41,002 bases of DNA, taken from NCBI GenBank assembly GCA_002167435.2, contig NHBR02000143.1, positions 17,515-58,516 on the forward strand. Direction: 5' to 3'. This stretch comes from Allomuricauda sp. TMED12. Its GTDB lineage: Bacteria > Bacteroidota > Bacteroidia > Flavobacteriales > Flavobacteriaceae. The notes below the pieces were generated by a model. That model was not told where the DNA came from and ran no database searches. It saw only the letters and a list, made by a program, of their open reading frames with translations. How positions within the stretch are numbered: position 1 is the stretch's first letter; every line of letters starts with the position of its first letter. A program made the position numbers and the translations under genes. Shown here in pieces: positions 24,808-35,286 of this stretch.

Positions 24808-24842
24808 AAACTCCCCCAAGAAATCTTGAGGGAGTTTTTTTT
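24808..24842. terminator. Second terminator hairpin, probably for yidC and/or plus-strand read-through
   Basis: AAACTCCCCCAAG (24808-24820) and CTTGAGGGAGTTT (24825-24837) flank a four-base loop, followed by eight T on the plus strand. In plus-strand RNA there is one C-A mismatch; in minus-strand RNA it becomes a U-G wobble, so the stem is complete there. It sits 27 bases past the yidC stop. A bidirectional role is likely. Confidence 0.7.
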
Positions 24843-24868
24843 GAACCAAAAAGTATACTAGCTCAGGA

Positions 24869-26737
24869 TTATCTTTTTCCTGATTTCTTTTGCTCCTCGG
24901 CCTGTTCCATCATCTCGCGCATTTTACGCTGGAACTTGTTCTCCTTTTTAGGCTTCTTCTTGTTTTCCTGAATTTGGGCATGGATTTTATCCTCGTCCAA
25001 AATATAGTTCTTGATGGCCAACATAATAAAGATGGTAATCAGGTTGGAAATGAAGTAGTACAAACTCAACCCACTGGCATAGTTGTTAAAGAAGAACAAC
25101 ATCATCACGGGAGATAGGTACATAATAAATTTCATATTCGGCATTCCCGGTTGTTGTTGCATTTGCATACTCTGCCCCGTGGTCATCTGCATGTAGAAGA
25201 AAATGGCTATGGATGCCAAAATCGGAAACAAGGATACGTGATCACCATAAAATGGAATGGTGAACGGCAACTCAAAAATGGTATCGTAGGATGATAAATC
25301 TTCTGCCCATAAAAAAGGTTTTTGTCGCAATGCAAAAGATGTTGGGAAGAACATAAACAAGGAATAGAAAATAGGCAACTGCAACAAGGCTGGCACACAA
25401 CCACTCATGGGGCTTACCCCTGCCTTATTATAGACCTTCATGGTCTCTTGCTGCTTTTTCATGGCATTGTCCTTGTACTTTTCGCTGATTTCCGAAATTT
25501 CAGGTTTCAACACCTTCATCTTGGCCTGTGACAAATATGATTTGTAGGTTACTGGAGAAAGCGCCAATCGTACCACAATGGTCATAATAATAATAGCGAT
25601 TCCATATGGCAAGAAAGAGCTCAAGAACGTGTAAAATGGCGTGAAAATATATCGGTTGATCCAACCAAAAATTCCCCATCCAAAAGGAATGGATTCTACA
25701 AGGTCTAAATCCCCATAATCTTCCAGCACTTTAACATCGGTAGGTCCATAGTACCAATACATATTTTGAGATAGTTCGCCTGCTTGTAGCTCCAAAGGAG
25801 CACGGGTACTATATTCTTTGGTGAAAAGCAATTCTTTGCTTTCTTCCTCCACTAGGTTGGTAGAGGTTAAGTTGGCAGTTTTAAAATGATTATCCGTTGC
25901 CAATATGGAACTAAAAAAGTGCTGACGGTACGACAACCACTTTACATCCACTTCGGTTTCCTCATCAAAATCACTGCTCTCAGAAAGTTTGCTGATATTT
26001 CCCTCATCGTGATTGTATGTTAGACGAGTGTATCTATTTTCATACCTGATACTCTGATCATGTCGGATACCTTTAAGGTCCCACTCCAAAGTAACCGGCT
26101 TACTGCTATTAAAAACTCCACTTAAACCTTGGGAACGAACAGTGAAGTCCACCAAATATTCATTCGGCTTCATTTCGTAACGATATTCCAAAAACTGGTT
26201 GTTGGCCACTTTGGCCTTCATGGAAAGTACGTGGTTATCCCCACTCTGCGTAAGTGATGGCTCAAAATATAGGTCTGCTGTGCTAAGGACCCTATTATCG
26301 GAGGTAGTGAAATTCAATGCGAAATTGGCATTCCCATCCTTAACCAAATATACAGGAACGGAATCATGGGTCACAAAATTCTTCATTTTGGCCTCTACAA
26401 TCTGCCCTCCTTGATTGGAAACCTCCAATTTTAAAACTTCGTTTTCCAAGATGGTAGTCCCATCCGAAGTTTTTGTGAAACCAAATGCACCAACCGTATT
26501 CTTATATTGGGCAACTGCGGTGGAATCATTAAGATCTATAGTCTTTGTTTCTTCTACAACTGCCGTTTTGGCTTCTTCTTCAACTTTACTTTTCTCGGCC
26601 TCGACCTGCTCTTGTTCTGCTTTTTGAGCCTCTAACTCTTCTGGCGTGGGTTGATTTTGGTAAAACATATATATAAGTATCCCAAAAATCAGTACAAATC
26701 CAACAATGGATTTAATATCCAGCTTCTTTTCTTCCAT
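24869..26737 (-). CDS. yidC: Membrane protein insertase YidC
   Basis: Inserts and folds inner-membrane proteins, alone or with the Sec translocon. The 622-residue length is typical for Bacteroidetes YidC. An N-terminal anchor helix (about 9-25) is followed by a charged linker, the large periplasmic beta-sandwich domain (about 70-350) and the conserved C-terminal core of five helices. In the core, IIIMTIVVRLALSPVTYKSYLSQ contains the Arg of the hydrophilic groove. MSGCVPALLQLPIFYSLFMFF and YFISNLITIFIMLAIKNYI follow. The tail is strongly basic (KKPKKENKFQRKMREMMEQ), as in ribosome-binding versions. It follows pyrG on the same strand, a pairing I know from other Bacteroidetes. Confidence 0.97.
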   Translation of the reverse strand: MEEKKLDIKSIVGFVLIFGILIYMFYQNQPTPEELEAQKAEQEQVEAEKSKVEEEAKTAVVEETKTIDLNDSTAVAQYKNTVGAFGFTKTSDGTTILENEVLKLEVSNQGGQIVEAKMKNFVTHDSVPVYLVKDGNANFALNFTTSDNRVLSTADLYFEPSLTQSGDNHVLSMKAKVANNQFLEYRYEMKPNEYLVDFTVRSQGLSGVFNSSKPVTLEWDLKGIRHDQSIRYENRYTRLTYNHDEGNISKLSESSDFDEETEVDVKWLSYRQHFFSSILATDNHFKTANLTSTNLVEEESKELLFTKEYSTRAPLELQAGELSQNMYWYYGPTDVKVLEDYGDLDLVESIPFGWGIFGWINRYIFTPFYTFLSSFLPYGIAIIIMTIVVRLALSPVTYKSYLSQAKMKVLKPEISEISEKYKDNAMKKQQETMKVYNKAGVSPMSGCVPALLQLPIFYSLFMFFPTSFALRQKPFLWAEDLSSYDTIFELPFTIPFYGDHVSLFPILASIAIFFYMQMTTGQSMQMQQQPGMPNMKFIMYLSPVMMLFFFNNYASGLSLYYFISNLITIFIMLAIKNYILDEDKIHAQIQENKKKPKKENKFQRKMREMMEQAEEQKKSGKR

Positions 26738-26779
26738 GAATATTATTTAGTAGAAATATTTTATTGGTATTTCAGGTGG

Positions 26780-28730
<1,951 letters not shown>

Positions 28731-28773
28731 ATCTAGGTCGAAAATACTATCTTTCCATTAACAAATCCTCAAA

Positions 28774-29640
28774 ATGAAACGTAGAAATTTTATCGCTACT
28801 GCTGCCGTAGGGTCTGCAGGACTGGCCTCAGTCTCTGCCATGGCAACAAATGGTCAAGGGCAACACAAAGAATTTAAACTAAAGCATAACATCAACCATA
28901 GTGTATGTGAATGGTGTTTTAACGATATCCCGCTAGAGGATTTTTTAAAAACTTTGAACGAACTGGGTGTTAAGGCCATTGATTTGGTGGGGCCCGACAG
29001 ATGGCCCATTTTGAAGAAGTATGATATACATTGCTCCATGTGCAATGGTGCGGAAATAAGTTTGACCGAGGGTTGGAACAACCCAAAGTACCACGAACAG
29101 TTAATACAGAATTATACCGAGATGATTCCAAAGGTTGCAGAAGCAGGTTACACCAACCTCATCTGCTTTAGTGGCAACCGAAACGGCATGAACGATTATG
29201 TTGGGTTACAAAACTGCGTTGATGGACTATCCCAAATTATGCCTTTGGCCGAAGAACATGGCGTGGTGATTCAAATGGAATTGTTCAACCAAGTGAACCA
29301 CCCAGATTATATGTGCGATAATTCTCTTTGGGGAGTGGAACTTTGCAAGCACTTGGGAAGCGATAATTTTAAATTATTGTTTGATATCTACCATATGCAA
29401 ATACAGGAAGGTGATATTATCCGAAGCATACAAAACTACCATCCCTATTTCGGGCACTACCATACTGCCGGGGTACCGGGCAGGCATGAAATTGATGAGA
29501 CTCAGGAGCTTTACTATCCGGCAATCATCAAGGCCATACATGCTACTGGATTCGAAGGTTATGTGGCGCAGGAATTTATTACCACTTGGGACGATAAGAT
29601 TGAAGCCCTGAAAGATGGTTTTATGAGGTGTGATATATAA
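28774..29640 (+). CDS. Exported hydroxypyruvate isomerase-like TIM-barrel protein
   Basis: A 288-residue xylose-isomerase-like TIM barrel, closest to hydroxypyruvate isomerase (hydroxypyruvate to tartronate semialdehyde). The N terminus MKRRNFIATAAVGSAGLASVSAMA is a twin-arginine signal, so the folded, probably metal-loaded enzyme is exported. Likely metal or catalytic residues are the Glu in IQMELFNQ, the Asp-His segment LLFDIYHMQ, the His pair in GHYHTAGVPGRHE, and Glu in YVAQEFI. The ring-opening motif SVCEWCFNDIPLEDF near residue 43 is typical of the Hyi group. Why a flavobacterium exports it is unclear; sugar or uronate turnover is possible. No pathway partners are adjacent. Confidence 0.82.
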   Translation: MKRRNFIATAAVGSAGLASVSAMATNGQGQHKEFKLKHNINHSVCEWCFNDIPLEDFLKTLNELGVKAIDLVGPDRWPILKKYDIHCSMCNGAEISLTEGWNNPKYHEQLIQNYTEMIPKVAEAGYTNLICFSGNRNGMNDYVGLQNCVDGLSQIMPLAEEHGVVIQMELFNQVNHPDYMCDNSLWGVELCKHLGSDNFKLLFDIYHMQIQEGDIIRSIQNYHPYFGHYHTAGVPGRHEIDETQELYYPAIIKAIHATGFEGYVAQEFITTWDDKIEALKDGFMRCDI

Positions 29641-29708
29641 GTTAAACTATTTGAGGTACAATAACCACCAAACTGTTATTTAAAAACAGTATGACACAAA
29701 AGAGCTTT

Positions 29709-30248
29709 TCAACCTTTTGCCTCGGTTTTCAAGGCCTCAGTTATTTTTTTATTCCATTTCAATTGCATTTCCCTGTTTCTGGAAAAATTGGTTTGCCAAT
29801 CGTATTGCTCCTGATATTCTTGTAGCTCCATTAAAATATCCTTGTAGATTCTGCGCACTTCCGCTTTAACATCATCTGAAAAAGAAGTTCGCCGCAGTTT
29901 TTCCCTCATTTTTCGTGCAAATAGCTCAGTAATATCAAAATGAAGCTGTTCGTGTGCCAAGGTGTTTTCATTACATAACTTGGGCCTGTACCAGGATTCG
30001 TTCGGATAGAAGTATGCATTTACTTCAAAATCCAATTTTACTTCGTGGTGCAGCAAATTGGCAGAATAGGTATAGCTGATTCCGCTAGCTGTTGTTGCCG
30101 CTGATTCCTCAGCGGGTGGAACTTTTCCTTTAAAATCGGCCCAGGTAAGTCGAATATTTTCATCCCAAAGAACCCCCTCCTCGATTTCTTGTGAAAAACC
30201 CAAAAAACCAAAAAGAAAAATACATCCTATGAAAATTATTTTATCCAA
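29709..30248 (-). CDS. DUF922-type secreted putative zinc protease
   Basis: A 179-residue protein with signal peptide (about 1-19, ending GFSQ) and the zinc-binding HEQLH motif in NENTLAHEQLHFDITELFARKM at about residues 95-116. The DUF922 family is described as putative secreted Zn-dependent proteases; an upstream WADFKGKVPP matches the family start. The start is TTG at 30248: a TAA stop lies immediately before it and no in-frame ATG occurs before the signal peptide. It overlaps the end of the OsmC gene by 13 bases, so its translation probably depends on the upstream gene. It ends the guaA-LysM-OsmC-DUF922 run. Confidence 0.8.
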   Translation of the reverse strand: MDKIIFIGCIFLFGFLGFSQEIEEGVLWDENIRLTWADFKGKVPPAEESAATTASGISYTYSANLLHHEVKLDFEVNAYFYPNESWYRPKLCNENTLAHEQLHFDITELFARKMREKLRRTSFSDDVKAEVRRIYKDILMELQEYQEQYDWQTNFSRNREMQLKWNKKITEALKTEAKG

Positions 30249-30640
30249 TTAAAATCAATTACTCTTTCAATGTCTGGATGCAAACTATAATGCACTGGGC
30301 AAGTATTGGCCGTATGAACCAATATTTTTCTATGTTTTTCAGAAACCGATGCAGGCAACTCCAACTTTACCTCAATCTTAGAAATTCTTCTAGGATTGGC
30401 CGCCATATGTTTAGTAACTTCTGCGGTTGAGCCTGTTAAATCCACGTCCATATCACGCGCCTTGATGCCCATCATGGTCATCATACAATTGGCCAATCCG
30501 GTTGCTACCGTATCAGTTGGTGAAAATGCTTCACCCTTTCCATTGTTATCAACCGGGGCATCCGTAATATACTCGCTTCCAGAGCGAAGGTGTACACAAG
30601 TTGTACGTAGGTTTCCGTTATAGGTTACTCTTGCTGTCAT
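30236..30640 (-). CDS. OsmC/Ohr family protein
   Basis: A 134-residue protein of the OsmC fold; family members are thiol-dependent peroxidases for organic hydroperoxides. The two expected cysteines are present: GLANCMMTMMGI (about residue 52) and NTCPVHYSLHP (about 113). The length is typical of the short YhfA-like branch, whose activity is less sure than that of Ohr. The ATG at 30640 lies within the end of the LysM gene (23-base overlap), which indicates translational coupling. As the genome makes bacillithiol (bshC at the window end), that thiol could be a reductant; this is inference. Confidence 0.85.
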   Translation of the reverse strand: MTARVTYNGNLRTTCVHLRSGSEYITDAPVDNNGKGEAFSPTDTVATGLANCMMTMMGIKARDMDVDLTGSTAEVTKHMAANPRRISKIEVKLELPASVSEKHRKILVHTANTCPVHYSLHPDIERVIDFNWIK

Positions 30641-32798
30641 TTGGCTTTACTTCTTTTATTCTAAGGTTATCATACTCCATAATATAGCAAGCACGATTAA
30701 AATAGCCAGAGGTCCAATCATTGAGATAATCAAAACCATTTCCGGCATACTCTGTCAAACCTATATATTTTGATGTTTCAAATAGATTGTTCTTGTATGC
30801 AAGCTTTAACAATACATCCATAGTAACATCAAATCCTCGAACTGCATATCTATCGGGCAATACACCTTTATATTTTTGACTATACGCCTTGGTGAAAGCA
30901 TCATTTCCGGATTCTCTGTAAAATGATGGATAGGTAAATTTAAGATTGGACAGATGGGTCTTGGATACCGCTTCATCCTCAAAAGCACCATTGTAACTCG
31001 TAGTGAACATACGCACATTGACTTCTTCGGTCTCCTCTGTACTTAATAGTGAAGAAGTGTTGGCCGAGTTCAAAATGGATGTGACACTGGCCACCATATT
31101 GGGCTGGTCCGTTTCCAAAAACACCCAATTTTCCTTTTCCCCTGAAAGCTGAATCAAAAATTCATCTAAATGCAATGACTTATTATCTATCACCTTGGCA
31201 ATTTGGGCAGCAGGAAATTTACTCAAAATTGAATCATGAGCAACTTGATGGGTAGAATCAGCAATGATCACTATGTTCTCATCCTTATGGATGCTTTCCA
31301 TGTAAGACAACATTTTATCCCGGAGCACCACATCTCTGGGCACAGAATAAAATACATTGTTATGACTCAACTTGCTATCCGAAGAAATCGGGGCAATCAC
31401 AGGAATGTCTTTTGCTGCAGCCTGAACAGCTACTTCGTCCAAAGGCCCTGGAGCCAATGGACCAATAATGGCATTGACACCATTTAGGTTTTCCCTAAAA
31501 AGAATTTCCTTCACCTTAGCTTGATCCAATTGGGTATCATAAGTTTTTACATCTACAGAAACCCCTAATTTTTTTATGGAATCCAAGGCCACCATTGCAC
31601 CTGTGTAAAATCCAAGGCTCAATGCCAAGTCCCTTCTGTTTTTGATTAATTCCTCAGCTTTTTCCCTGTCATTCACATTTACCTTATCCAATCGGAAAGG
31701 AAGCATGAAAACCAGTTTAGGTCTATTTTCCACATTTATGCTATCCAACAAATTGATCTTATCCAAGACCAAGGCATTCTTTACCTCTAGTTCTTCTGCC
31801 TTTTCTTTGGGCAATTTTAAAACCATTCCCGCTTTTAATCCATTTTCTAGAGCTGGGTTCAAGCGGAACAAATCCTCTCTGGTTATTTTAAGGTTTTGTG
31901 TCAACCTAAAAATATTTTGCTTGGGCTTAACTTCATAAAAAATAAAGTTATCGGTATTTACCACCCCTTCGTCATCCTTCTTTTTGGGCAGGCGGACCAC
32001 CATACCTTCTTTTAGACCACCTTCTTTAACGATCTCCGGGTTCAGTCTTACAATGGAATCTGTAGGAACACCATATTCCCTTCCCAAACTGTACAGCGTC
32101 ATTTTAGGAGGAACGGTATAGGATGTAAAGATTTCTGTTTTTTGTTCTTTGAGGCTATCTCCCTTGGGGCGCGGCAACTTCAATTCTTCACCGGCTGCCA
32201 AATAATTGGTATTCTTATCCAATTCTGGGTTCAAAATCAAAAGGCTGTCTACGCTAATGCCATATTTGTGGGCAATGCTCCAACGGGTTTCCTTGGGTTG
32301 AACAGTATACACCTCAAAGTCCAGTTCTTTTTCCTCATTGGGGTCTACCTCAGGAAATACTGGAATCTGAAGTACCATTTTACGTTCGAGTGTTTCAGAA
32401 TATAATCTGGTATTATACCTTTTAAGTTGGTCTTCGGTAATATTGTATTTCTGCGTAAGACCAAAGATAGTTTCCTTTCTTTTTACCCTATGACGAACGA
32501 AACGAACTGGTTTTACTTGCTCTTCTTCTTGTTTTTCCTCTTTGGTCTCTGTTTTGTTTTCAACAGCTTTTCCATTCAACGGAATAATAAGAATTGTGTT
32601 CTCCTTTACATCGGAAGCACTTTTGATTTCTTTATTGGCCTGTAAAATACTGTAGGGAGTCACCCGATATTTTTGGGAAATGCTTTTCAGCGTTTCTCCT
32701 TCTTTTACAGCATGTGTTGCGTAGTTCTGTGCAGAAACTGGTACCATGGCCAACAAAAAGACCACGGTAAAAACCAGTTGTAAAATATGTTTTTTCAT
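30618..32798 (-). CDS. Five-LysM protein with a type 1 periplasmic binding domain
   Basis: A 726-residue exported protein with a signal peptide [24 protein letters not shown]. Five LysM peptidoglycan-binding repeats follow, opening at about residues 24, 100, 167, 227 and 289 (for example [40 protein letters not shown] and [19 protein letters not shown]). From about 360 to the end comes a type 1 periplasmic-binding fold with [35 protein letters not shown] and [13 protein letters not shown]. The combination recalls LpoA-like activators of peptidoglycan synthesis, but that function is inference. The ATG at 32798 overlaps the guaA stop in ATGA, which decides the start over an ATG two codons upstream. 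Confidence 0.88.
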   Translation of the reverse strand: MKKHILQLVFTVVFLLAMVPVSAQNYATHAVKEGETLKSISQKYRVTPYSILQANKEIKSASDVKENTILIIPLNGKAVENKTETKEEKQEEEQVKPVRFVRHRVKRKETIFGLTQKYNITEDQLKRYNTRLYSETLERKMVLQIPVFPEVDPNEEKELDFEVYTVQPKETRWSIAHKYGISVDSLLILNPELDKNTNYLAAGEELKLPRPKGDSLKEQKTEIFTSYTVPPKMTLYSLGREYGVPTDSIVRLNPEIVKEGGLKEGMVVRLPKKKDDEGVVNTDNFIFYEVKPKQNIFRLTQNLKITREDLFRLNPALENGLKAGMVLKLPKEKAEELEVKNALVLDKINLLDSINVENRPKLVFMLPFRLDKVNVNDREKAEELIKNRRDLALSLGFYTGAMVALDSIKKLGVSVDVKTYDTQLDQAKVKEILFRENLNGVNAIIGPLAPGPLDEVAVQAAAKDIPVIAPISSDSKLSHNNVFYSVPRDVVLRDKMLSYMESIHKDENIVIIADSTHQVAHDSILSKFPAAQIAKVIDNKSLHLDEFLIQLSGEKENWVFLETDQPNMVASVTSILNSANTSSLLSTEETEEVNVRMFTTSYNGAFEDEAVSKTHLSNLKFTYPSFYRESGNDAFTKAYSQKYKGVLPDRYAVRGFDVTMDVLLKLAYKNNLFETSKYIGLTEYAGNGFDYLNDWTSGYFNRACYIMEYDNLRIKEVKPNDSKSNL

Positions 32799-34327
32799 TC
32801 CCATTCTATAGTTGCCGGTGGTTTTGAGCTAATGTCATACACCACTCTATTAACGCCTTTAACCTTGTTTATTATATCATTAGAGGTCTTTTGTAAGAAT
32901 TCATATGGTAAATTCACCCAATCGGCCGTCATTCCATCAGTACTTTCAACCGCTCTGAGCGCCACACATTTTTCGTAAGTGCGCTCATCTCCCATAACTC
33001 CAACACTATCTACGGGTAAAAGCATGGCTCCGGCCTGCCAAACCTTGTCATAAAGCCCCCATTTTTTTAATCCATCAACAAAAATGGCATCCACTTCCTG
33101 TAAAATCGCCACCTTTTCCGGGGTAATGTCTCCCAAGATACGGATTCCCAAACCAGGACCCGGAAATGGATGTCTTCCCAATATCTCCGGGGACATATCC
33201 ATACTTGCCCCTACTCTTCTTACCTCATCCTTGAACAACATTTTCAAGGGCTCCACCACTTTCAACTTCATATAGTCGGGCAAACCTCCAACATTATGGT
33301 GACTCTTTATCACTGCTGATGGTCCTCCACTTGCCGAAACAGATTCTATTCTATCCGGATAAATAGTTCCTTGGGCCAACCATTTTGCATTTTCCACTTT
33401 GTGGGACTCATCATCAAAGACCTCAATGAAGACCCTTCCAATGATTTTTCTTTTTCCTTCAGGATCAGATTCTCCCTTCAAGGCATCCAAAAAGCGTGCC
33501 GAAGCATCAACACCCTTTACGTTTAGGCCCATATGTTTATATTGGTCCAAAACACTTTCGAACTCATTCTTTCTCAATAGTCCGTTATTTACGAAAATAC
33601 AGTGCAAATGATCTCCAATGGCCTTATGCAATAACATCGCCGCTACACTGGAATCCACTCCACCAGACAAACCAAGTATCACTTTCTCGTCACCAATCTC
33701 TTCTTTTAACTCTTCCACTGTTGTTTCCACAAATGCATCTGGTGTCCAGTCTTGTTTTAACCCCGCAATGTTGACCAAAAAGTTTTCCAATAATTTTTTA
33801 CCATCGGTGGTATGGTAAACCTCTGGGTGGAACTGAATACCGTAGGTGGCCTCTCCATCAATTTTGTAGGCAGCATTTTCTACATCGTGAGTGCTTGCCA
33901 AACGGATGGCTCCCTCTGGAAGTTCCTTTATGGTATCACTATGGCTCATCCACACTTGGCTTCCTTCACCAATATCCTGTAAAAACTCATCGTCTGGATT
34001 TACATAGGATAAATTGGCCCTACCATATTCTCGAGTTGCCGATGGTGCCACGTTCCCACCATGAAAATGAGACAAATACTGTGCACCGTAGCAGATACCC
34101 AACAAAGGTTTTTTGCCCTTTATATCGGATAAATCAGGATGGGGAGCCTGCTCCGAACGCACCGAAGATGGCGACCCGGATAGGATAACAGCCTTATAAT
34201 CCGATAAATCATCGGGCACTTTATTATATGGTTTAATTTCTGAGTAAATGTTGAGTTCCCTCACGCGTCTTGCGATCAATTGTGTATACTGGGAACCAAA
34301 GTCTAAGATGAGTACGTTGTTATGCAT
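32795..34327 (-). CDS. guaA: GMP synthase (glutamine-hydrolysing)
   Basis: Converts XMP to GMP with glutamine and ATP. From the ATG at 34327 it has 510 residues; an in-frame ATG at 34342 would add five residues beyond the usual N terminus [21 protein letters not shown]. The glutaminase triad is Cys79 (GICYGAQ), His167 and Glu169 (QFHPEV). The ATP pyrophosphatase motif SGGVDSS lies at 221-227. The C-terminal dimerisation domain ends [11 protein letters not shown], the family terminus. The stop overlaps the start of the LysM gene by four bases. Confidence 0.98.
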   Translation of the reverse strand: MHNNVLILDFGSQYTQLIARRVRELNIYSEIKPYNKVPDDLSDYKAVILSGSPSSVRSEQAPHPDLSDIKGKKPLLGICYGAQYLSHFHGGNVAPSATREYGRANLSYVNPDDEFLQDIGEGSQVWMSHSDTIKELPEGAIRLASTHDVENAAYKIDGEATYGIQFHPEVYHTTDGKKLLENFLVNIAGLKQDWTPDAFVETTVEELKEEIGDEKVILGLSGGVDSSVAAMLLHKAIGDHLHCIFVNNGLLRKNEFESVLDQYKHMGLNVKGVDASARFLDALKGESDPEGKRKIIGRVFIEVFDDESHKVENAKWLAQGTIYPDRIESVSASGGPSAVIKSHHNVGGLPDYMKLKVVEPLKMLFKDEVRRVGASMDMSPEILGRHPFPGPGLGIRILGDITPEKVAILQEVDAIFVDGLKKWGLYDKVWQAGAMLLPVDSVGVMGDERTYEKCVALRAVESTDGMTADWVNLPYEFLQKTSNDIINKVKGVNRVVYDISSKPPATIEWE

Positions 34328-34355
34328 GGGCAAAAATAGCAATTTGCTTTAGTTG

Positions 34356-34388
34356 CAAAAGTATCTTTTAAAGGATATTTATGACAAC
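34356..34388 (-). promoter_or_regulatory. Promoter for guaA (GTTG ... TACTTTTG)
   Basis: On the minus strand GTTG (34388-34385) and TACTTTTG (34363-34356) are 21 bases apart, a good -33/-7 pair. The -7 box ends 28 bases before the ATG. A second exact box TATTTTTG (34338-34331) lies three bases before the ATG, with the TTTG of the first box 17 bases upstream of it. Confidence 0.6.
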
Positions 34389-34535
34389 TTTTTCCATGAA
34401 GTTATTCCAACGGGTTATTAACAAGTTAACTATAGTGGATTCCCATTAACCATTATTTCGAAAAGCACATAATCCTATAAAGTTTTTTTCTTAACTGATT
34501 TCATTATTTCTTTGCATTTTAAAATAGCATTGACC

Positions 34536-35195
34536 ATGATTAAGGGATTCATTTTTGATTTGGATGGTGTAATCACAGATACCGCTGAGCTGCACTACGC
34601 TGCATGGAAAAAATTAGCCGACGATATGGGTTGGCAATTTGACCGTGACCTGAACGAAAAGCTTAGGGGTATTTCCAGAATGGATTCTATAAAAGTGATT
34701 ATGGATCACAATAACGTTTCCCTGGATGATAAAACCATAGTTGAACTGGCCACCAAAAAGAATGATATCTATGTGGAAAGTTTGGACAGCATGACACAGG
34801 AGGATTATTTGCCTGGTGCCAAGGAACTTTTAACACATCTCAGGTCCGAGGGCTTTAGTGTGGCCTTGGGCAGTGCCAGTAAAAATGCCAACAAAGTTTT
34901 AAAACAACTTAATGCCACCTACTTTTTTGATGTAATTGGTGATGGGAACAGCGTTTCCAAAAGCAAACCTGCGCCGGATATTTTCCTTTATGCTTCCGAA
35001 AAATTGGGTTTACCGCCTGAAAACTGTATCGTTTTTGAAGATGCCGAGAAAGGAATTGATGCCGCCAAAGCTGGAAAATTCCATAGTGTGGGCATTGGTC
35101 CCGAAGAACGTGTAGGCCATGCGGATATTAGGTTCAACACTATGAAAGAAGCAACACTATTCGAAGTAAAATCCCATTTCAAGGATTTGTTCTAA
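34536..35195 (+). CDS. pgmB: Beta-phosphoglucomutase-like HAD hydrolase
   Basis: A 219-residue HAD-superfamily enzyme, probably interconverting beta-glucose 1-phosphate and glucose 6-phosphate. Motif I FIFDLDGVITDTAELHYAAWK has both Asp (nucleophile and general acid-base), which favours a mutase. The cap begins LRGISRMDS, a match to beta-PGM. Motif II is GSASKNANKVL, motif III the Lys in SKSKPAPDIF, motif IV VFEDAEKGIDAAKAG. The ATG at 34536 was chosen over one at 34512. In relatives the gene usually sits with maltose or trehalose genes; here it stands alone, so the substrate is not confirmed by context. Confidence 0.88.
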   Translation: MIKGFIFDLDGVITDTAELHYAAWKKLADDMGWQFDRDLNEKLRGISRMDSIKVIMDHNNVSLDDKTIVELATKKNDIYVESLDSMTQEDYLPGAKELLTHLRSEGFSVALGSASKNANKVLKQLNATYFFDVIGDGNSVSKSKPAPDIFLYASEKLGLPPENCIVFEDAEKGIDAAKAGKFHSVGIGPEERVGHADIRFNTMKEATLFEVKSHFKDLF

Positions 35196-35286
35196 AAAAT
35201 TTATCAAAGCATTCTTCAATAGCTCAAATCTCTCTTTTTCAAAAAGTTGAGCTAAAATGTTTATTTTAGTTAGCAAATCAGCCTCC

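Noticed and set aside
29672..29690. ACTGTT / AACAGT hairpin after the isomerase-like gene.
   Set aside because: Six AT-rich pairs and no T run; not convincing as a terminator.
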